Assembly (NCBI RefSeq): GCF_030705605.1
Contig: NZ_JAPCKK010000010.1
Span: 1-64,000, forward strand
Length of the DNA stretch: 64,000 bases
From: Paenibacillus zeirhizosphaerae
GTDB taxonomy: Bacteria > Bacillota > Bacilli > Paenibacillales > Paenibacillaceae
Direction: 5' to 3'
Within the stretch, counting starts at the first letter, position 1. Every line of letters begins with the position of its first letter. Positions 16,062-23,855 of this stretch are shown here, in pieces. Made by a program: the position numbers and the translations under genes. The notes beneath the pieces were generated by a model, which saw nothing but the letters and a program-made list of their open reading frames with translations, did not search any database and was not told the origin of the DNA.

Positions 16062-16226
16062 CAGGACAAAACCTCGCTTATAATCATAGAGTAGATTTCA
16101 TAATTCAAAGTTAATTTTGGTATATTCTTCTTATCAGTATACGTTGGTCTCCGCTGTCCGGTCAATTTACGGGAAGCGGATAACATTTCTATCATTCGAG
16201 AAATTTCCCAGGAGGGTGAACCTACT

Positions 16227-18869
16227 TTGCTTACCGCACTCAAGCAGCTTAAATCATACCGAATAGTACAGCTTGTACTGGCTGCTTATCAGAAACGTTT
16301 TGTCAGAATGCTAATTCCGCTCATTATTTTGGCACTTGTGATTTGGCTGGGAAGCCGTGAACTTCATAATATGAACATCGGCCGCATGCTGTTCGAACTG
16401 CGGCGTCTTTCGCCATGGACCATATTCGAAATTGCCCTATTCTCACTGATCGCCGCTGCCGTGATGAGCTCCTATGACTTTGTCGTCCGCAGGCACTTCC
16501 GGATGCCAATATCATTCGGCGCGACATTCCGGTACGGCTGGATTGCCAATACCTTCAACAACGCCTGCGGGTTTGCAGGTTTTACCGGAGCCGGCCTGCG
16601 CGCATTTCTGTATAAAAAAAGCGGCGTTCCGCTGAATGTCATCACGGCTGCTGTCATTTTTCTATCGCCTGTCGCGATCACAGGGCTGTCCCTGCTTGCG
16701 TGGGCCGTCCTGGCCCGGCTGTTCCCGGAAGGGCAACTGCTGCATACTTACCCCTGGCTGCGGTGGGCCATGTGGGGAATGGCTCTCTATCTGCCGTTAT
16801 TCCTGCTGGTCCAGCGCTCACGCCTGTTCGGTAAATGGTTCAATCAGGGCAAAGGAACCATGCCATGGACAACCATCTCCGCTTCATTAGCCGCCTCCTT
16901 GCTGGAGTGGCTGTTCGCCGCGCTGGCCTTTGGCCTCGTCGGCCTTCGTGTCCTGCACGGCGTACCACTGGACGCGCTTATCGGTGTCTACGTCATTGCG
17001 GCCACTGCCGGTCTGATCAGCATGACTCCGGGTGGAATCGGCGCTTTTGACGTGACGGCTCTGCTCGGGCTGCAGCTCCTTGGGGTACACCCGGATCTTG
17101 CACTGACGGTCCTGCTGCTGTTTCGTTTCTTTTATTTTATCGTTCCTTGGCTCATCGCTCTTGTCCTGACTGCGGTCGAGATCATCCCGAACAGGGAACG
17201 AATCGGCGAGCTAGCAGGAACCGGTTGGGGCTATTCCTTGAATCAATGGCAGAAAATTTGGGGATGGCCCGGACAGTTTCGTTTTCTGGCTGACCTCGGC
17301 GTCTGGGCACTGAGCAAGCTGGTCCTCGCCGCCGGGCTCGTGCTGCTGCTGTCTGCGGCATTACCGGGACTGCTATACAGACTGCGCTTTGCCGAGAACC
17401 TGTTATCCCTGCCGATCATGCAGTTGTCCCATGATATTTCGGTCATCATCGGCATCATGCTAATCGTGCTGTCGCACGGCATTTCACTGCGAATCCGAAG
17501 GGCGCTCCGCCTTACCCTTGTGCTGCTGTTCGCCGGTGCGCTGTTTACGTTCATCAAAGGTCTCGACTTCGAGGAAGCCTCCTTCCTGCTGTTCGTCGCC
17601 TTGATGCTGTACCTTTCCCGCTCACGCTTTTACCGGGAAGGCGCGCCAGTGAGCCGTACAAATGTCCTGATCTGGGGCGGGCTCTCCGTCCTGGTAACCG
17701 TGGCCTACCTCCTGATCGGAGCGGGTGGGTACAGCTATTTTCTGCACCATTTGCCGCTGCGCATGAGAACGAATCTGCTGTTTGACAAGGAGCATTTCGG
17801 CATCAAGACCCTGCTCAGTCTGGTCTTCGCCTGGGTGTTCCTGACCATGTATCTGATGATGCGTCCCCAGCGCGATATCGAAACGCTGCCGGATACGGAC
17901 GACATGGACAGGCTGCGCGAATTTATGTCTCATGAGCAAGGCAATTTGCTGACACACATGCTGTTCCTCGGAGATAAAAAATTTCATTGGGCCCAGGAGG
18001 GTGAAGTGCTCATCCCTTATGCCAGAAGCCGCAATAAGCTCGTCGTGCTCGGAGATCCTCTGGGTCCAATGCGCAAGGTCAGTGCAGCCATCCAGGAATT
18101 CCAGCAGTATGCCGACAAATATGCGCTTGCCGTTGTATTTTATCAGGCATCCCCGTCGTATCTGCCCATTTATCATGAGAACGGGTACCGCTTTTTCAAG
18201 CTTGGGGAAGAGGCCTTAGTGCCGCTGGAAGCCTTTACTCTGTCAGGCAAAAGCAACACGCCGCTGCGTACCGTAAGAAACCGGTTTGACCGGGAAGGCT
18301 ACTCGTTTCAAATGGCTTATCCCCCGTTTGACGACACCCTGATGCGGCAGCTTAAATCCGTGTCTGATGTCTGGCTGAACGGTCGTAAGGAAAAAGGCTT
18401 TTCGCTCGGCTGGTTTAACGAATCCTACCTGCAGCTTGCTCCGGTTGCGCTTGTGCTGAACCCGCAGCAGCAGGTGATCGCCTTTGCCTCCCTCGCCCCG
18501 GCTTATGATCACAAGCAGACCGTCTCCATTGACCTGATGCGCCATCTGCCGGATGCGCCGAACGGAACGATGGACTTTCTATTCACCCGGGTGATGGAAT
18601 GGGCAAAAGATGAAGGCTACGTGATGTTTAACCTGGGCATGGCTCCCCTCTCCAGCGTGGGCCAAAGCGAACGCGCGCTGCGCGAGGAGAAGCTGGCACG
18701 GCTGGTGTTTCAATACGGCAGTCACTGGTATGGCTTTCAGGGATTGCGCAGATATAAGGAAAAATTCTCACCCGCTTGGGAGCCGCGTTATCTTGCGTAT
18801 CCAGCATCAATATCTTTGCCTATACTTACGGTAGAGCTGATGTACCTTGTATCGCGGAAAATGGATTAG
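16227..18869 (+). CDS. mprF: Phosphatidylglycerol lysyltransferase (MprF)
   Basis: An 880-residue bifunctional membrane protein. The N-terminal ~520 residues carry many membrane segments with the flippase signature region (FRYGWIANTFNNACGFAGFTGAGLRA; MTPGGIGAFDV). The C-terminal cytosolic domain (about 560-870, DUF2156/GNAT-like: VLIPYARSRNKLVVLGDPLG, MDFLFTRVMEWAKDEGY, NLGMAPLSSVG) transfers lysine from Lys-tRNA to phosphatidylglycerol. The modified lipid lowers membrane negative charge and protects against cationic peptides. Length matches the full two-domain family. The TTG start is chosen because CAGGAGGGTG lies eight bases upstream. Its product could give background self-resistance to cationic peptides, though no link to the peptide island is seen. 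Confidence 0.93.
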   Translation: MLTALKQLKSYRIVQLVLAAYQKRFVRMLIPLIILALVIWLGSRELHNMNIGRMLFELRRLSPWTIFEIALFSLIAAAVMSSYDFVVRRHFRMPISFGATFRYGWIANTFNNACGFAGFTGAGLRAFLYKKSGVPLNVITAAVIFLSPVAITGLSLLAWAVLARLFPEGQLLHTYPWLRWAMWGMALYLPLFLLVQRSRLFGKWFNQGKGTMPWTTISASLAASLLEWLFAALAFGLVGLRVLHGVPLDALIGVYVIAATAGLISMTPGGIGAFDVTALLGLQLLGVHPDLALTVLLLFRFFYFIVPWLIALVLTAVEIIPNRERIGELAGTGWGYSLNQWQKIWGWPGQFRFLADLGVWALSKLVLAAGLVLLLSAALPGLLYRLRFAENLLSLPIMQLSHDISVIIGIMLIVLSHGISLRIRRALRLTLVLLFAGALFTFIKGLDFEEASFLLFVALMLYLSRSRFYREGAPVSRTNVLIWGGLSVLVTVAYLLIGAGGYSYFLHHLPLRMRTNLLFDKEHFGIKTLLSLVFAWVFLTMYLMMRPQRDIETLPDTDDMDRLREFMSHEQGNLLTHMLFLGDKKFHWAQEGEVLIPYARSRNKLVVLGDPLGPMRKVSAAIQEFQQYADKYALAVVFYQASPSYLPIYHENGYRFFKLGEEALVPLEAFTLSGKSNTPLRTVRNRFDREGYSFQMAYPPFDDTLMRQLKSVSDVWLNGRKEKGFSLGWFNESYLQLAPVALVLNPQQQVIAFASLAPAYDHKQTVSIDLMRHLPDAPNGTMDFLFTRVMEWAKDEGYVMFNLGMAPLSSVGQSERALREEKLARLVFQYGSHWYGFQGLRRYKEKFSPAWEPRYLAYPASISLPILTVELMYLVSRKMD

Positions 18870-18887
18870 GCTTCCAGCACGCATGTC

Positions 18888-18942
18888 AAAAAGGGGCTGT
18901 CCCTCTGTCATCCAAGATGACAGAAGGGACAACCCCTTTTTA
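18888..18942. terminator. Strong bidirectional terminator
   Basis: AAAAAGGGGCTGTCCC...CTGTCATC pairs with GATGACAG...GGGACAACCCCTTTTT: about 25 bp of stem around a five-base loop, between mprF and the convergent nitroreductase gene. The GGGGCTGTCCC/GGGACAACCCC arms resemble the terminator stems of repeats A and B. Confidence 0.92.
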
Positions 18943-18977
18943 CTGCTAGCCTTAAATTAATTCACAGCCTTACCTTC

Positions 18978-19604
18978 TCAGAAGCCTCCGCGCACAACCG
19001 TCTCGGACAACGGCAGACGTCCGGATGGGCGAGCTGGTTCTTTCGCTTTGCCTACGGTAATCAGCATCACCGGCAGAAAACGATCTGGAATGTTGAATTC
19101 CTGAATCAGCTTCTCCGGGCTAAAACCGACCATCGGGCACGTATCGTAGCCCAAGGATTTAGCTGCCAGCATGATGTTCTGAGCTGCCAGCGAAGCGTTC
19201 ATGATAGCGGAATCCCGCGCCGCCTGAGGACTTTGATAAGCCCCGTTAATCTGTCCGACCATAGCGTCACGGATTTCAGACTTGAGGAGGCCCGCTTCCA
19301 CGGCCTGGTCAAAAATAACCGTATTGCGGTTTGCTTCCAGGTCCCCCAATACAGCGATCGTCAGGCTGCTCTCGGCAGTTTGGATTTGGTTATAAGCAAC
19401 AGGAAGCAGCTTCTGCTTGTCAGCTTCCGACTCGATCACAAGGAATCTCCAATGCTGTAGGTTCCAAGCAGATGGAGCTTCGCTGGCCGCCTTCAAAATC
19501 GTCTGTAAATCCTCTTCTGGCATCTGAAAGCCAGTCTCATATTTTTTTACCGCATGTCTTTCGCTAATAACACGAAGCGTTTCGTTCAACTCAACTTTGG
19601 ACAT
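18978..19604 (-). CDS. Nitroreductase family protein (YodC-like)
   Basis: A 208-residue FMN-dependent NAD(P)H oxidoreductase. Family features: RHAVKKYETG near the N-terminus (FMN phosphate contacts), EAPSAWNLQHWRFLV (about 41-55), MNASLAAQNIMLAAKSLGYDTCPMVGF and the C-terminal GRLPLSETV. Substrates may include nitroaromatics or quinones. The ATG at 19604 is chosen for the AGGAGAG seven bases upstream. A near-ideal promoter at 19751-19779 and two perfect palindromes in the 5' region suggest control by a dedicated repressor, as known for yodC under the MarR/DUF24-type regulator YodB; the repressor gene is not in the window. Confidence 0.88.
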   Translation of the reverse strand: MSKVELNETLRVISERHAVKKYETGFQMPEEDLQTILKAASEAPSAWNLQHWRFLVIESEADKQKLLPVAYNQIQTAESSLTIAVLGDLEANRNTVIFDQAVEAGLLKSEIRDAMVGQINGAYQSPQAARDSAIMNASLAAQNIMLAAKSLGYDTCPMVGFSPEKLIQEFNIPDRFLPVMLITVGKAKEPARPSGRLPLSETVVRGGF

Positions 19605-19644
19605 GGTACACTCTCCTATTCTCCTGTTTATGTATTTATACAAA

Positions 19645-19672
19645 ACGATGTTTTCATTTCCGAAAACATCGT
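19645..19672. promoter_or_regulatory. Perfect inverted repeat in nitroreductase leader
   Basis: ACGATGTTTTC (19645-19655) and GAAAACATCGT (19662-19672) form an 11-bp perfect palindrome with a six-base spacer, about 40 bases before the nitroreductase start and downstream of its promoter. Without a T-run it is more likely an operator or leader hairpin than a terminator. Confidence 0.55.
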
Positions 19673-19750
19673 CAACACAGTATCCACCGTGTTCACGGCA
19701 TTTCCGGATTAAGTTTTTACAGTGTACTGCTCACTTTCGCTGCTGTTGTA

Positions 19751-19790
19751 ATTATAATAGTTACAGATTTGAGTGTCAATAAATTGACAC
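19751..19790 (-). promoter_or_regulatory. Promoter and overlapping palindrome of the nitroreductase gene
   Basis: On the minus strand TTGACA (19779-19774) and TATAAT (19756-19751) are separated by exactly 17 bp. The -35 lies inside the perfect palindrome GTGTCAAT-aa-ATTGACAC (19773-19790), a likely repressor site. Confidence 0.75.
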
Positions 19791-19933
19791 ATTTTTTCGT
19801 ATCCATGAATCTATCCTCTCTCACTATAGATCGTTACTCCTGTTACAGCATTGTACTACTGTTTTTCCTCATTCGCTTATAGTATGATCAAAACAACTAC
19901 ATATATGAATCCTGGAAGAAAAGGAGAACATTC

Positions 19934-20371
19934 ATGTTCGGAAAAAAGTCTGATTTAATGTTATTTTTCGCATGGATCGTCGCGTGCGTAGCGACACTGG
20001 GCAGCCTGTTTTTAAGCGAATATCTGGGGTACGAGCCCTGCAAGCTGTGCTGGTACCAGCGCATATTAATGTACCCGCTCACCGTTTTACTCGGCATTGC
20101 CTACTTTAGAGGTGATACGGGCATCCGCATCTATGTGCTTCCTCTAGCCGTGATCGGCGGCCTTATCTCCAGTTATCATGTGACGATTCAGCGAATCGCC
20201 GCCGCCCGCGCATCTGCTGCTCCCAGCACCTCCTGCGGCAGAGTGTCCTGCGAGACCGATTACCTGAACTGGTTCGGTTTTATTACGATTCCGGTACTGG
20301 CACTCATTGCATTTATTCTAATTATAGCGGCCATGATTGTTGTCAACAGACTGGACAAAAGACGGTGGTAA
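19934..20371 (+). CDS. bdbC: Disulfide oxidoreductase BdbC (DsbB-like)
   Basis: A 145-residue, four-helix membrane protein that re-oxidises extracytoplasmic thiol oxidases and passes electrons to quinone. Both expected cysteine pairs are present: C36-x-x-C39 in EPCKLCWYQR and C101/C106 in STSCGRVSC. Length fits the BdbC family. The ribosome-binding site AAAAGGAGA precedes the ATG. Its usual DsbA-like partner BdbD is not adjacent. Repeat copy B directly follows and supplies the terminator. Confidence 0.92.
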   Translation: MFGKKSDLMLFFAWIVACVATLGSLFLSEYLGYEPCKLCWYQRILMYPLTVLLGIAYFRGDTGIRIYVLPLAVIGGLISSYHVTIQRIAAARASAAPSTSCGRVSCETDYLNWFGFITIPVLALIAFILIIAAMIVVNRLDKRRW

Positions 20372-20376
20372 TTCAG

Positions 20377-20547
20377 CAAAGGGGTTGTTCCAAAAGTCAT
20401 GAAAATGGCTTAGGGCAGCCCCCTTTTCAATTTAAAGCAGCGGAGAGAACGAAGCAATTCCGGAAAAGCGGAGCGGTCGCCTTTGGCCCGAAGGGTCAAC
20501 AGCGATTGTAGGAATGCTTCGTTCTCGGAGCCGTCTCACCCACGTAC
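20377..20547 (+). repeat. Dispersed intergenic repeat, copy B (with terminator)
   Basis: The same element as copy A, in direct orientation to bdbC. A terminator stem AAAGGGGTTGTTCC / GGGCAGCCCCCTTTT (20378-20427) is followed by GCAGCGGAGAGAACGAAGCA, the AAGCGGAGCGGTC block, a small hairpin TTGGCCC-gaa-GGGTCAA (20483-20499), CAACAGCGAT, and CCCACGTAC. No gene lies in 20372-20713. Confidence 0.78.
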
Positions 20548-20713
20548 GAAAAGAGTGCCCCGGTCAAGAACTTTGGAGACTGGCATAATTATGTCAATTA
20601 TAAGGCGAAACGATCCGGCATGGGGCTGTTAACCAGCAAATTGTGATATACTTAAAAAGTAGGATTTTTCCTGAAAAGACGGTTACAGATCCCATTAGAG
20701 AGGGGTTCTTCAC

Positions 20714-21211
20714 TTGATACACATCAACCCTACTTACCTTCAATATGGAGCAACGATCGGCATGGTGATTATGGCCATACTCGCGATTTTTATTCGTATG
20801 AAGGCTAGCCATAGGCCCATAAATGTAAAAAAAATTATTATGCCTCCACTCGGTATGAGCACAGGATTTCTGATGTTCATCGTGCCTGAAGTTCGTATTC
20901 CGTTGCTGTGGGGACTAACTTCCTTCCTGGTTGGCTGGTTCATCTTCTCCTACCCGCTGATCCGAAGCACGAAATTCGAGATGGTGGACGGACAGATTTA
21001 TGTCCAGCGCTCACGGGCCTTCTTCTTCATCCTGCTTGGCCTGCTCGCCGTCCGGATGCTGCTGCATGAGGTCGTCCAGCAGTATATCACCATCCCGCAG
21101 ACAGCCTCCGTCTTCTTTACGCTGGCATTTGGAACGCTACTGCACTGGCGCCTGTATATGTATACGCAATATCGAAAGCTGTTCCCTTCCGGCACACCGG
21201 TGAGCCCCTAA
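20714..21211 (+). CDS. ccdC: CcdC-family membrane protein
   Basis: A 165-residue membrane protein of the CcdC family, named from the cytochrome c biogenesis region of B. subtilis, although its requirement there is weak. About five membrane segments are visible, with a conserved-looking middle: MPPLGMSTGFLMFIVPEVRIP and GWFIFSYPLIRSTKFE. The short polar strand-like GQIYVQRSRA precedes the last two helices. Starts with TTG at 20714, supported by AGAGGGG eight bases upstream. No other cytochrome c biogenesis genes are in the window; bdbC lies upstream but is separated by the repeat and terminator. Confidence 0.8.
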   Translation: MIHINPTYLQYGATIGMVIMAILAIFIRMKASHRPINVKKIIMPPLGMSTGFLMFIVPEVRIPLLWGLTSFLVGWFIFSYPLIRSTKFEMVDGQIYVQRSRAFFFILLGLLAVRMLLHEVVQQYITIPQTASVFFTLAFGTLLHWRLYMYTQYRKLFPSGTPVSP

Positions 21212-21245
21212 TACTACTCCAAATTGCAACAAAATCCCGAAAATA

Positions 21246-21275
21246 TTATCGACCATTTGGTCAAGAAATGATAAT
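21246..21275 (+). promoter_or_regulatory. Candidate operator and promoter of the TetR gene
   Basis: A perfect 12-bp palindrome GACCA-TT-TGGTC (21251-21262) lies between a -35-like TTATCG (21246-21251) and a -10-like GATAAT (21270-21275), 18 bp apart. This fits autorepression by the TetR-type protein that follows. Confidence 0.6.
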
Positions 21276-21309
21276 ATGAGTTGGTTGGAGGGAAAGGGGG
21301 CACGCCCGA

Positions 21310-21894
21310 TTGGCAAGGAACAAGGAGTTCGATACTACTCTCGTTCTACACAAGGCCATGGAAATATTCGGCCACTATGGATATGAAGGAACTTCGCTAA
21401 AGGTGCTGCTGGAGGGGTTGGGTATCGCTCGTCAAAGCCTGTACGATACCTATGGTACGAAGCGTGATCTCTTCGTTAAAGCGGTCACGCATTATACGAA
21501 CCAGAAATCATGTGCAGTTATCACCTATCTGGAGCAAGCAGATTCCGTTAATAAAGCGATTCACGATATATTTCACGAGGTTGCCGCCACTTTGAAAGAT
21601 GAGCAGCGGCGTAAGGAATGTCTTATTTTGTACAGCGCCATTGATCAGGTTCCGCATGATCCCGAGATTGCAGACCTTTTCGAGCAAGACAGGGTTCGAT
21701 TGGAGCAGGCTATCTATGATGCTTTGGTTCGAGCGGAACATCAGGGCGAGCTGAGGCCGGGTCAGGACCTGCACACTCTTGCCAGGTACTTGTACTATGC
21801 GCGCTATGGGTTAATTCAGGTTAGCAAGCTAACATCCGATCCTAAGGTGTTAGATGAAATCGTAACCGTTACGCTCTCTGCAATCGATAAATGA
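21310..21894 (+). CDS. TetR/AcrR family transcriptional regulator
   Basis: A 194-residue repressor with an N-terminal TetR helix-turn-helix (about 9-57: TTLVLHKAMEIFGHYGYEGTS, LLEGLGIARQSLYDTYGTKRDLF). The C-terminal ligand domain resembles the AcrR/TetR_C_16 group. TTG start, supported by GGAGGGAAAGGGGG upstream. A GACCATTTGGTC palindrome in its own promoter points to autoregulation. No clear target gene adjoins it: ccdC is upstream on the same strand and map converges, so its regulon is probably elsewhere. Confidence 0.88.
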   Translation: MARNKEFDTTLVLHKAMEIFGHYGYEGTSLKVLLEGLGIARQSLYDTYGTKRDLFVKAVTHYTNQKSCAVITYLEQADSVNKAIHDIFHEVAATLKDEQRRKECLILYSAIDQVPHDPEIADLFEQDRVRLEQAIYDALVRAEHQGELRPGQDLHTLARYLYYARYGLIQVSKLTSDPKVLDEIVTVTLSAIDK

Positions 21895-21931
21895 TGGAGC
21901 GTTCACACACCATTATCTTTGTAGCGATGCC

Positions 21932-21970
21932 AAAGGACTCCAGGTCGAATTGACTTGGAGTCCTCTTTTA
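21932..21970. terminator. Bidirectional terminator between tetR and map
   Basis: AAAGGACTCCAGGTC pairs with GACTTGGAGTCCT (one bulge), followed by CTTTTATA on the plus strand and a short T-run on the minus strand. Confidence 0.8.
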
Positions 21971-22005
21971 TACACGCCATATTAAAGCTGTCTGTTCAAC
22001 AGTGC

Positions 22006-22752
22006 TTATTGCTCAGTCAGCAGGATCGGCCCTTCAGCCGTGATCGCAAGAGTATGCTCGTACTGGGCGGATAATCCTCCATCCTGCGTGCGTGCCGTCC
22101 AGCCATCCTCGTCAATCTTGCAACGGTAGGTTCCAGTATTCAGCATCGGCTCGATCGTGATTACCATTCCTTCCTTCAGACGAGTGCCGCGATGTGGAGG
22201 ACCGTAATGGGGGTAATGCGGCTCTTCATGCATGCTTTGACCGATACCGTGGGCGATAAAGTCACGCACGACCGAGAAACCTTGGGCCTCGGCATATACC
22301 TGAATCGCGTGGGAAATATCCCCGACCCGGTTGCCGACAACGGCCTGTTCCACACCTTTATACAAGCATTCCTTCGTCACGTCCAACAGCTTCTGCGACT
22401 GCTCGGACACCTGACCTACCGCATAGGACCAAGCGGAATCAGCCAGCCAGCCGTTTAAATTCACGACCATATCTATGGTGGCAATGTCGCCTTCCTTGAG
22501 CGGGGTATTGTTCGGAAAGCCGTGGCAGATCACGTCATTCACGGAACCGCAGGTTGCATACGGGTAACCGTTATACCCTTTTTGTTCGGGAGTAGCCCCG
22601 TTTTTTTTCATAAACGCTTCGGCAAAGGCGTCGATTTCAAGCGTGGTAATCCCGGGACGGATCATCTTCGCAATCTCCCGGTGACAGGCGGCGAGAATTT
22701 CACCAGCCTTCTTCATATGTTCAATTTGTTCCTTCGTCTTCAAAATAATCAT
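22006..22752 (-). CDS. map: Methionine aminopeptidase, type I
   Basis: A 248-residue pita-bread-fold metallopeptidase that removes the initiator methionine from nascent proteins. The metal ligands are recognisable in IATIDMVVNLNGWLADSAWSY (both aspartates), FIAHGIGQSMHEEPHYPHY (histidine), TIEPML and EHTLAI (glutamates). It starts at the ATG preceded by AAGGGGAG. It is monocistronic and not in the usual ribosomal-protein context, so it is probably a second paralogue, as in B. subtilis YflG. Confidence 0.92.
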   Translation of the reverse strand: MIILKTKEQIEHMKKAGEILAACHREIAKMIRPGITTLEIDAFAEAFMKKNGATPEQKGYNGYPYATCGSVNDVICHGFPNNTPLKEGDIATIDMVVNLNGWLADSAWSYAVGQVSEQSQKLLDVTKECLYKGVEQAVVGNRVGDISHAIQVYAEAQGFSVVRDFIAHGIGQSMHEEPHYPHYGPPHRGTRLKEGMVITIEPMLNTGTYRCKIDEDGWTARTQDGGLSAQYEHTLAITAEGPILLTEQ

Positions 22753-22950
22753 GGTGACTCCCCTTACAATAGATTAAAGTCCGTGTCGCACGCAGCCGGA
22801 ATCCGGCTATGCTGCGCAATTATGATTCAGCTTATGCGGCCGATCTTCTACCTGTTATTGTAGCGCAAAAAAAGGCAAAATGAAAACCGCAACGACAATT
22901 CCATTTGCAGAGCGGACAGGGATGATCTGTTTAAAATTTTATTGATACCG

Positions 22951-23006
22951 TTTACAAGAATAAAAAATTGTGTTTATAATAATCTTAACTTGTATACCAG
23001 TATACA
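22951..23006 (+). promoter_or_regulatory. gntR promoter with GntR operator
   Basis: TTTACA (22951-22956) and TATAAT (22975-22980) with an 18-bp spacer form a promoter. The palindrome TGTATAC-ca-GTATACA (22991-23006) lies at the expected transcription start and resembles the B. subtilis GntR operator core (TTGTATACAAG). Confidence 0.78.
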
Positions 23007-23045
23007 TGTTAAAGACAAACTTCATACGACAGGAGCGTGAGCCAT

Positions 23046-23750
23046 GTGGATTATCCGGTAGCATGGCTGCAGGGAGCTTCATTAGGCGAGAAAATTGCCT
23101 GCGAACTCCGGCTGCAAATTATCCGGGGACACTATGCTCCAGGCACGGTCTTATCCGAGAACCAGATCGCTGCCGATTTCGGAACAAGCCGCTCTCCCGT
23201 AAGGGAAGCGATGAAGGTACTATCCGGTGAAGGATTAATCCGCCTTGAGCGGATGGGCGCCGTTGTTATTGGCATGACGCCCGCCGACATGGAGGAGCTG
23301 TTTGATGTCAGAATGCTGATTGAGCATTTCGTCGTTAAGCGTCTGGTCCGGAAAGATACCGTCCCTATCGTAGCCACGCTGGAACGCTTGACGGACAAGA
23401 TGGAAGTTGCCTTCAAGCACTGGGATACCGCTGAATTTTCGCTGCAGGATTTTCTGTTCCATGAAATGCTGGTGCTGGAGGCAGGCCATACACGGATTCT
23501 GCATACGTGGAATGGGATGAGACAGCTCATCCTAACGGTGATGCTTGCTGCTACAGAGCAGCGCTTTTCCATCAAGAGCTCCGAATCGCTTGTGACGATT
23601 GCGAAGCATCGCACCCTAGCAGCCGCTTTAATGGATAAGAACGAGGAGCTGTTGACGTTTCTTGTGGACGATCATTACAAGGATACGCGCAATGCAGTCA
23701 ATGACAGTGTACTTTCCCCTTTTCGCGAGTCGGTATCACCTCCAAAATGA
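23046..23750 (+). CDS. gntR: Gluconate operon repressor GntR
   Basis: A 234-residue GntR/FadR-type regulator: winged helix about 11-75 (IIRGHYAPGTVLSENQIAADFGTSRSPVREAMKVL) and an FCD ligand domain (EELFDVRMLIEHFVVKRLV, FLFHEMLVLEAGH). The sequence parallels B. subtilis GntR, including IRLERMGAVVIG, and gntP and gntK follow, so gluconate is the likely inducer. The GTG at 23046 is chosen because AGGAG lies ten bases upstream; the in-frame GTG at 23037 is only one base from it. It is expected to repress its own operon through the palindrome at 22991. Confidence 0.93.
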   Translation: MDYPVAWLQGASLGEKIACELRLQIIRGHYAPGTVLSENQIAADFGTSRSPVREAMKVLSGEGLIRLERMGAVVIGMTPADMEELFDVRMLIEHFVVKRLVRKDTVPIVATLERLTDKMEVAFKHWDTAEFSLQDFLFHEMLVLEAGHTRILHTWNGMRQLILTVMLAATEQRFSIKSSESLVTIAKHRTLAAALMDKNEELLTFLVDDHYKDTRNAVNDSVLSPFRESVSPPK

Positions 23751-23761
23751 AAGCGCTGCAA
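23748..23761 (+). promoter_or_regulatory. Candidate cre (CcpA) site
   Basis: TGAAAGCGCTGCAA matches the cre consensus TGWAARCGYTWNCW at 12 of 14 positions and starts on the gntR stop codon. It suggests catabolite repression of gntP and gntK by a roadblock within the operon. Confidence 0.6.
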
Positions 23762-23767
23762 AAAAGA

Positions 23768-23828
23768 ATGAAACACGTTTCCGTTTTCGGAAATGTTTTC
23801 ATTACCTGAAGTTGTCGACAAGTATACA
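23768..23828 (+). promoter_or_regulatory. Hairpin and second GntR half-site before gntP
   Basis: An imperfect stem built on TTTCCG-tttt-CGGAAA (flanked by AATGAAA and TTTTCATT) occupies 23768-23804. It is followed by the palindrome TTGTCGACAA (23812-23821) and AGTATACA (23821-23828), the same 8-mer as in the operator at 22999-23006. These could tune readthrough from gntR into gntP. Confidence 0.45.
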
Positions 23829-23855
23829 ATTTAAACTTTTAAGGGAGGCTTCACC

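Noticed and set aside
23037..23045. GTG at 23037 as the gntR start
   Set aside because: Only one base from the AGGAG; the GTG at 23046 has workable spacing and fits the family N-terminus.
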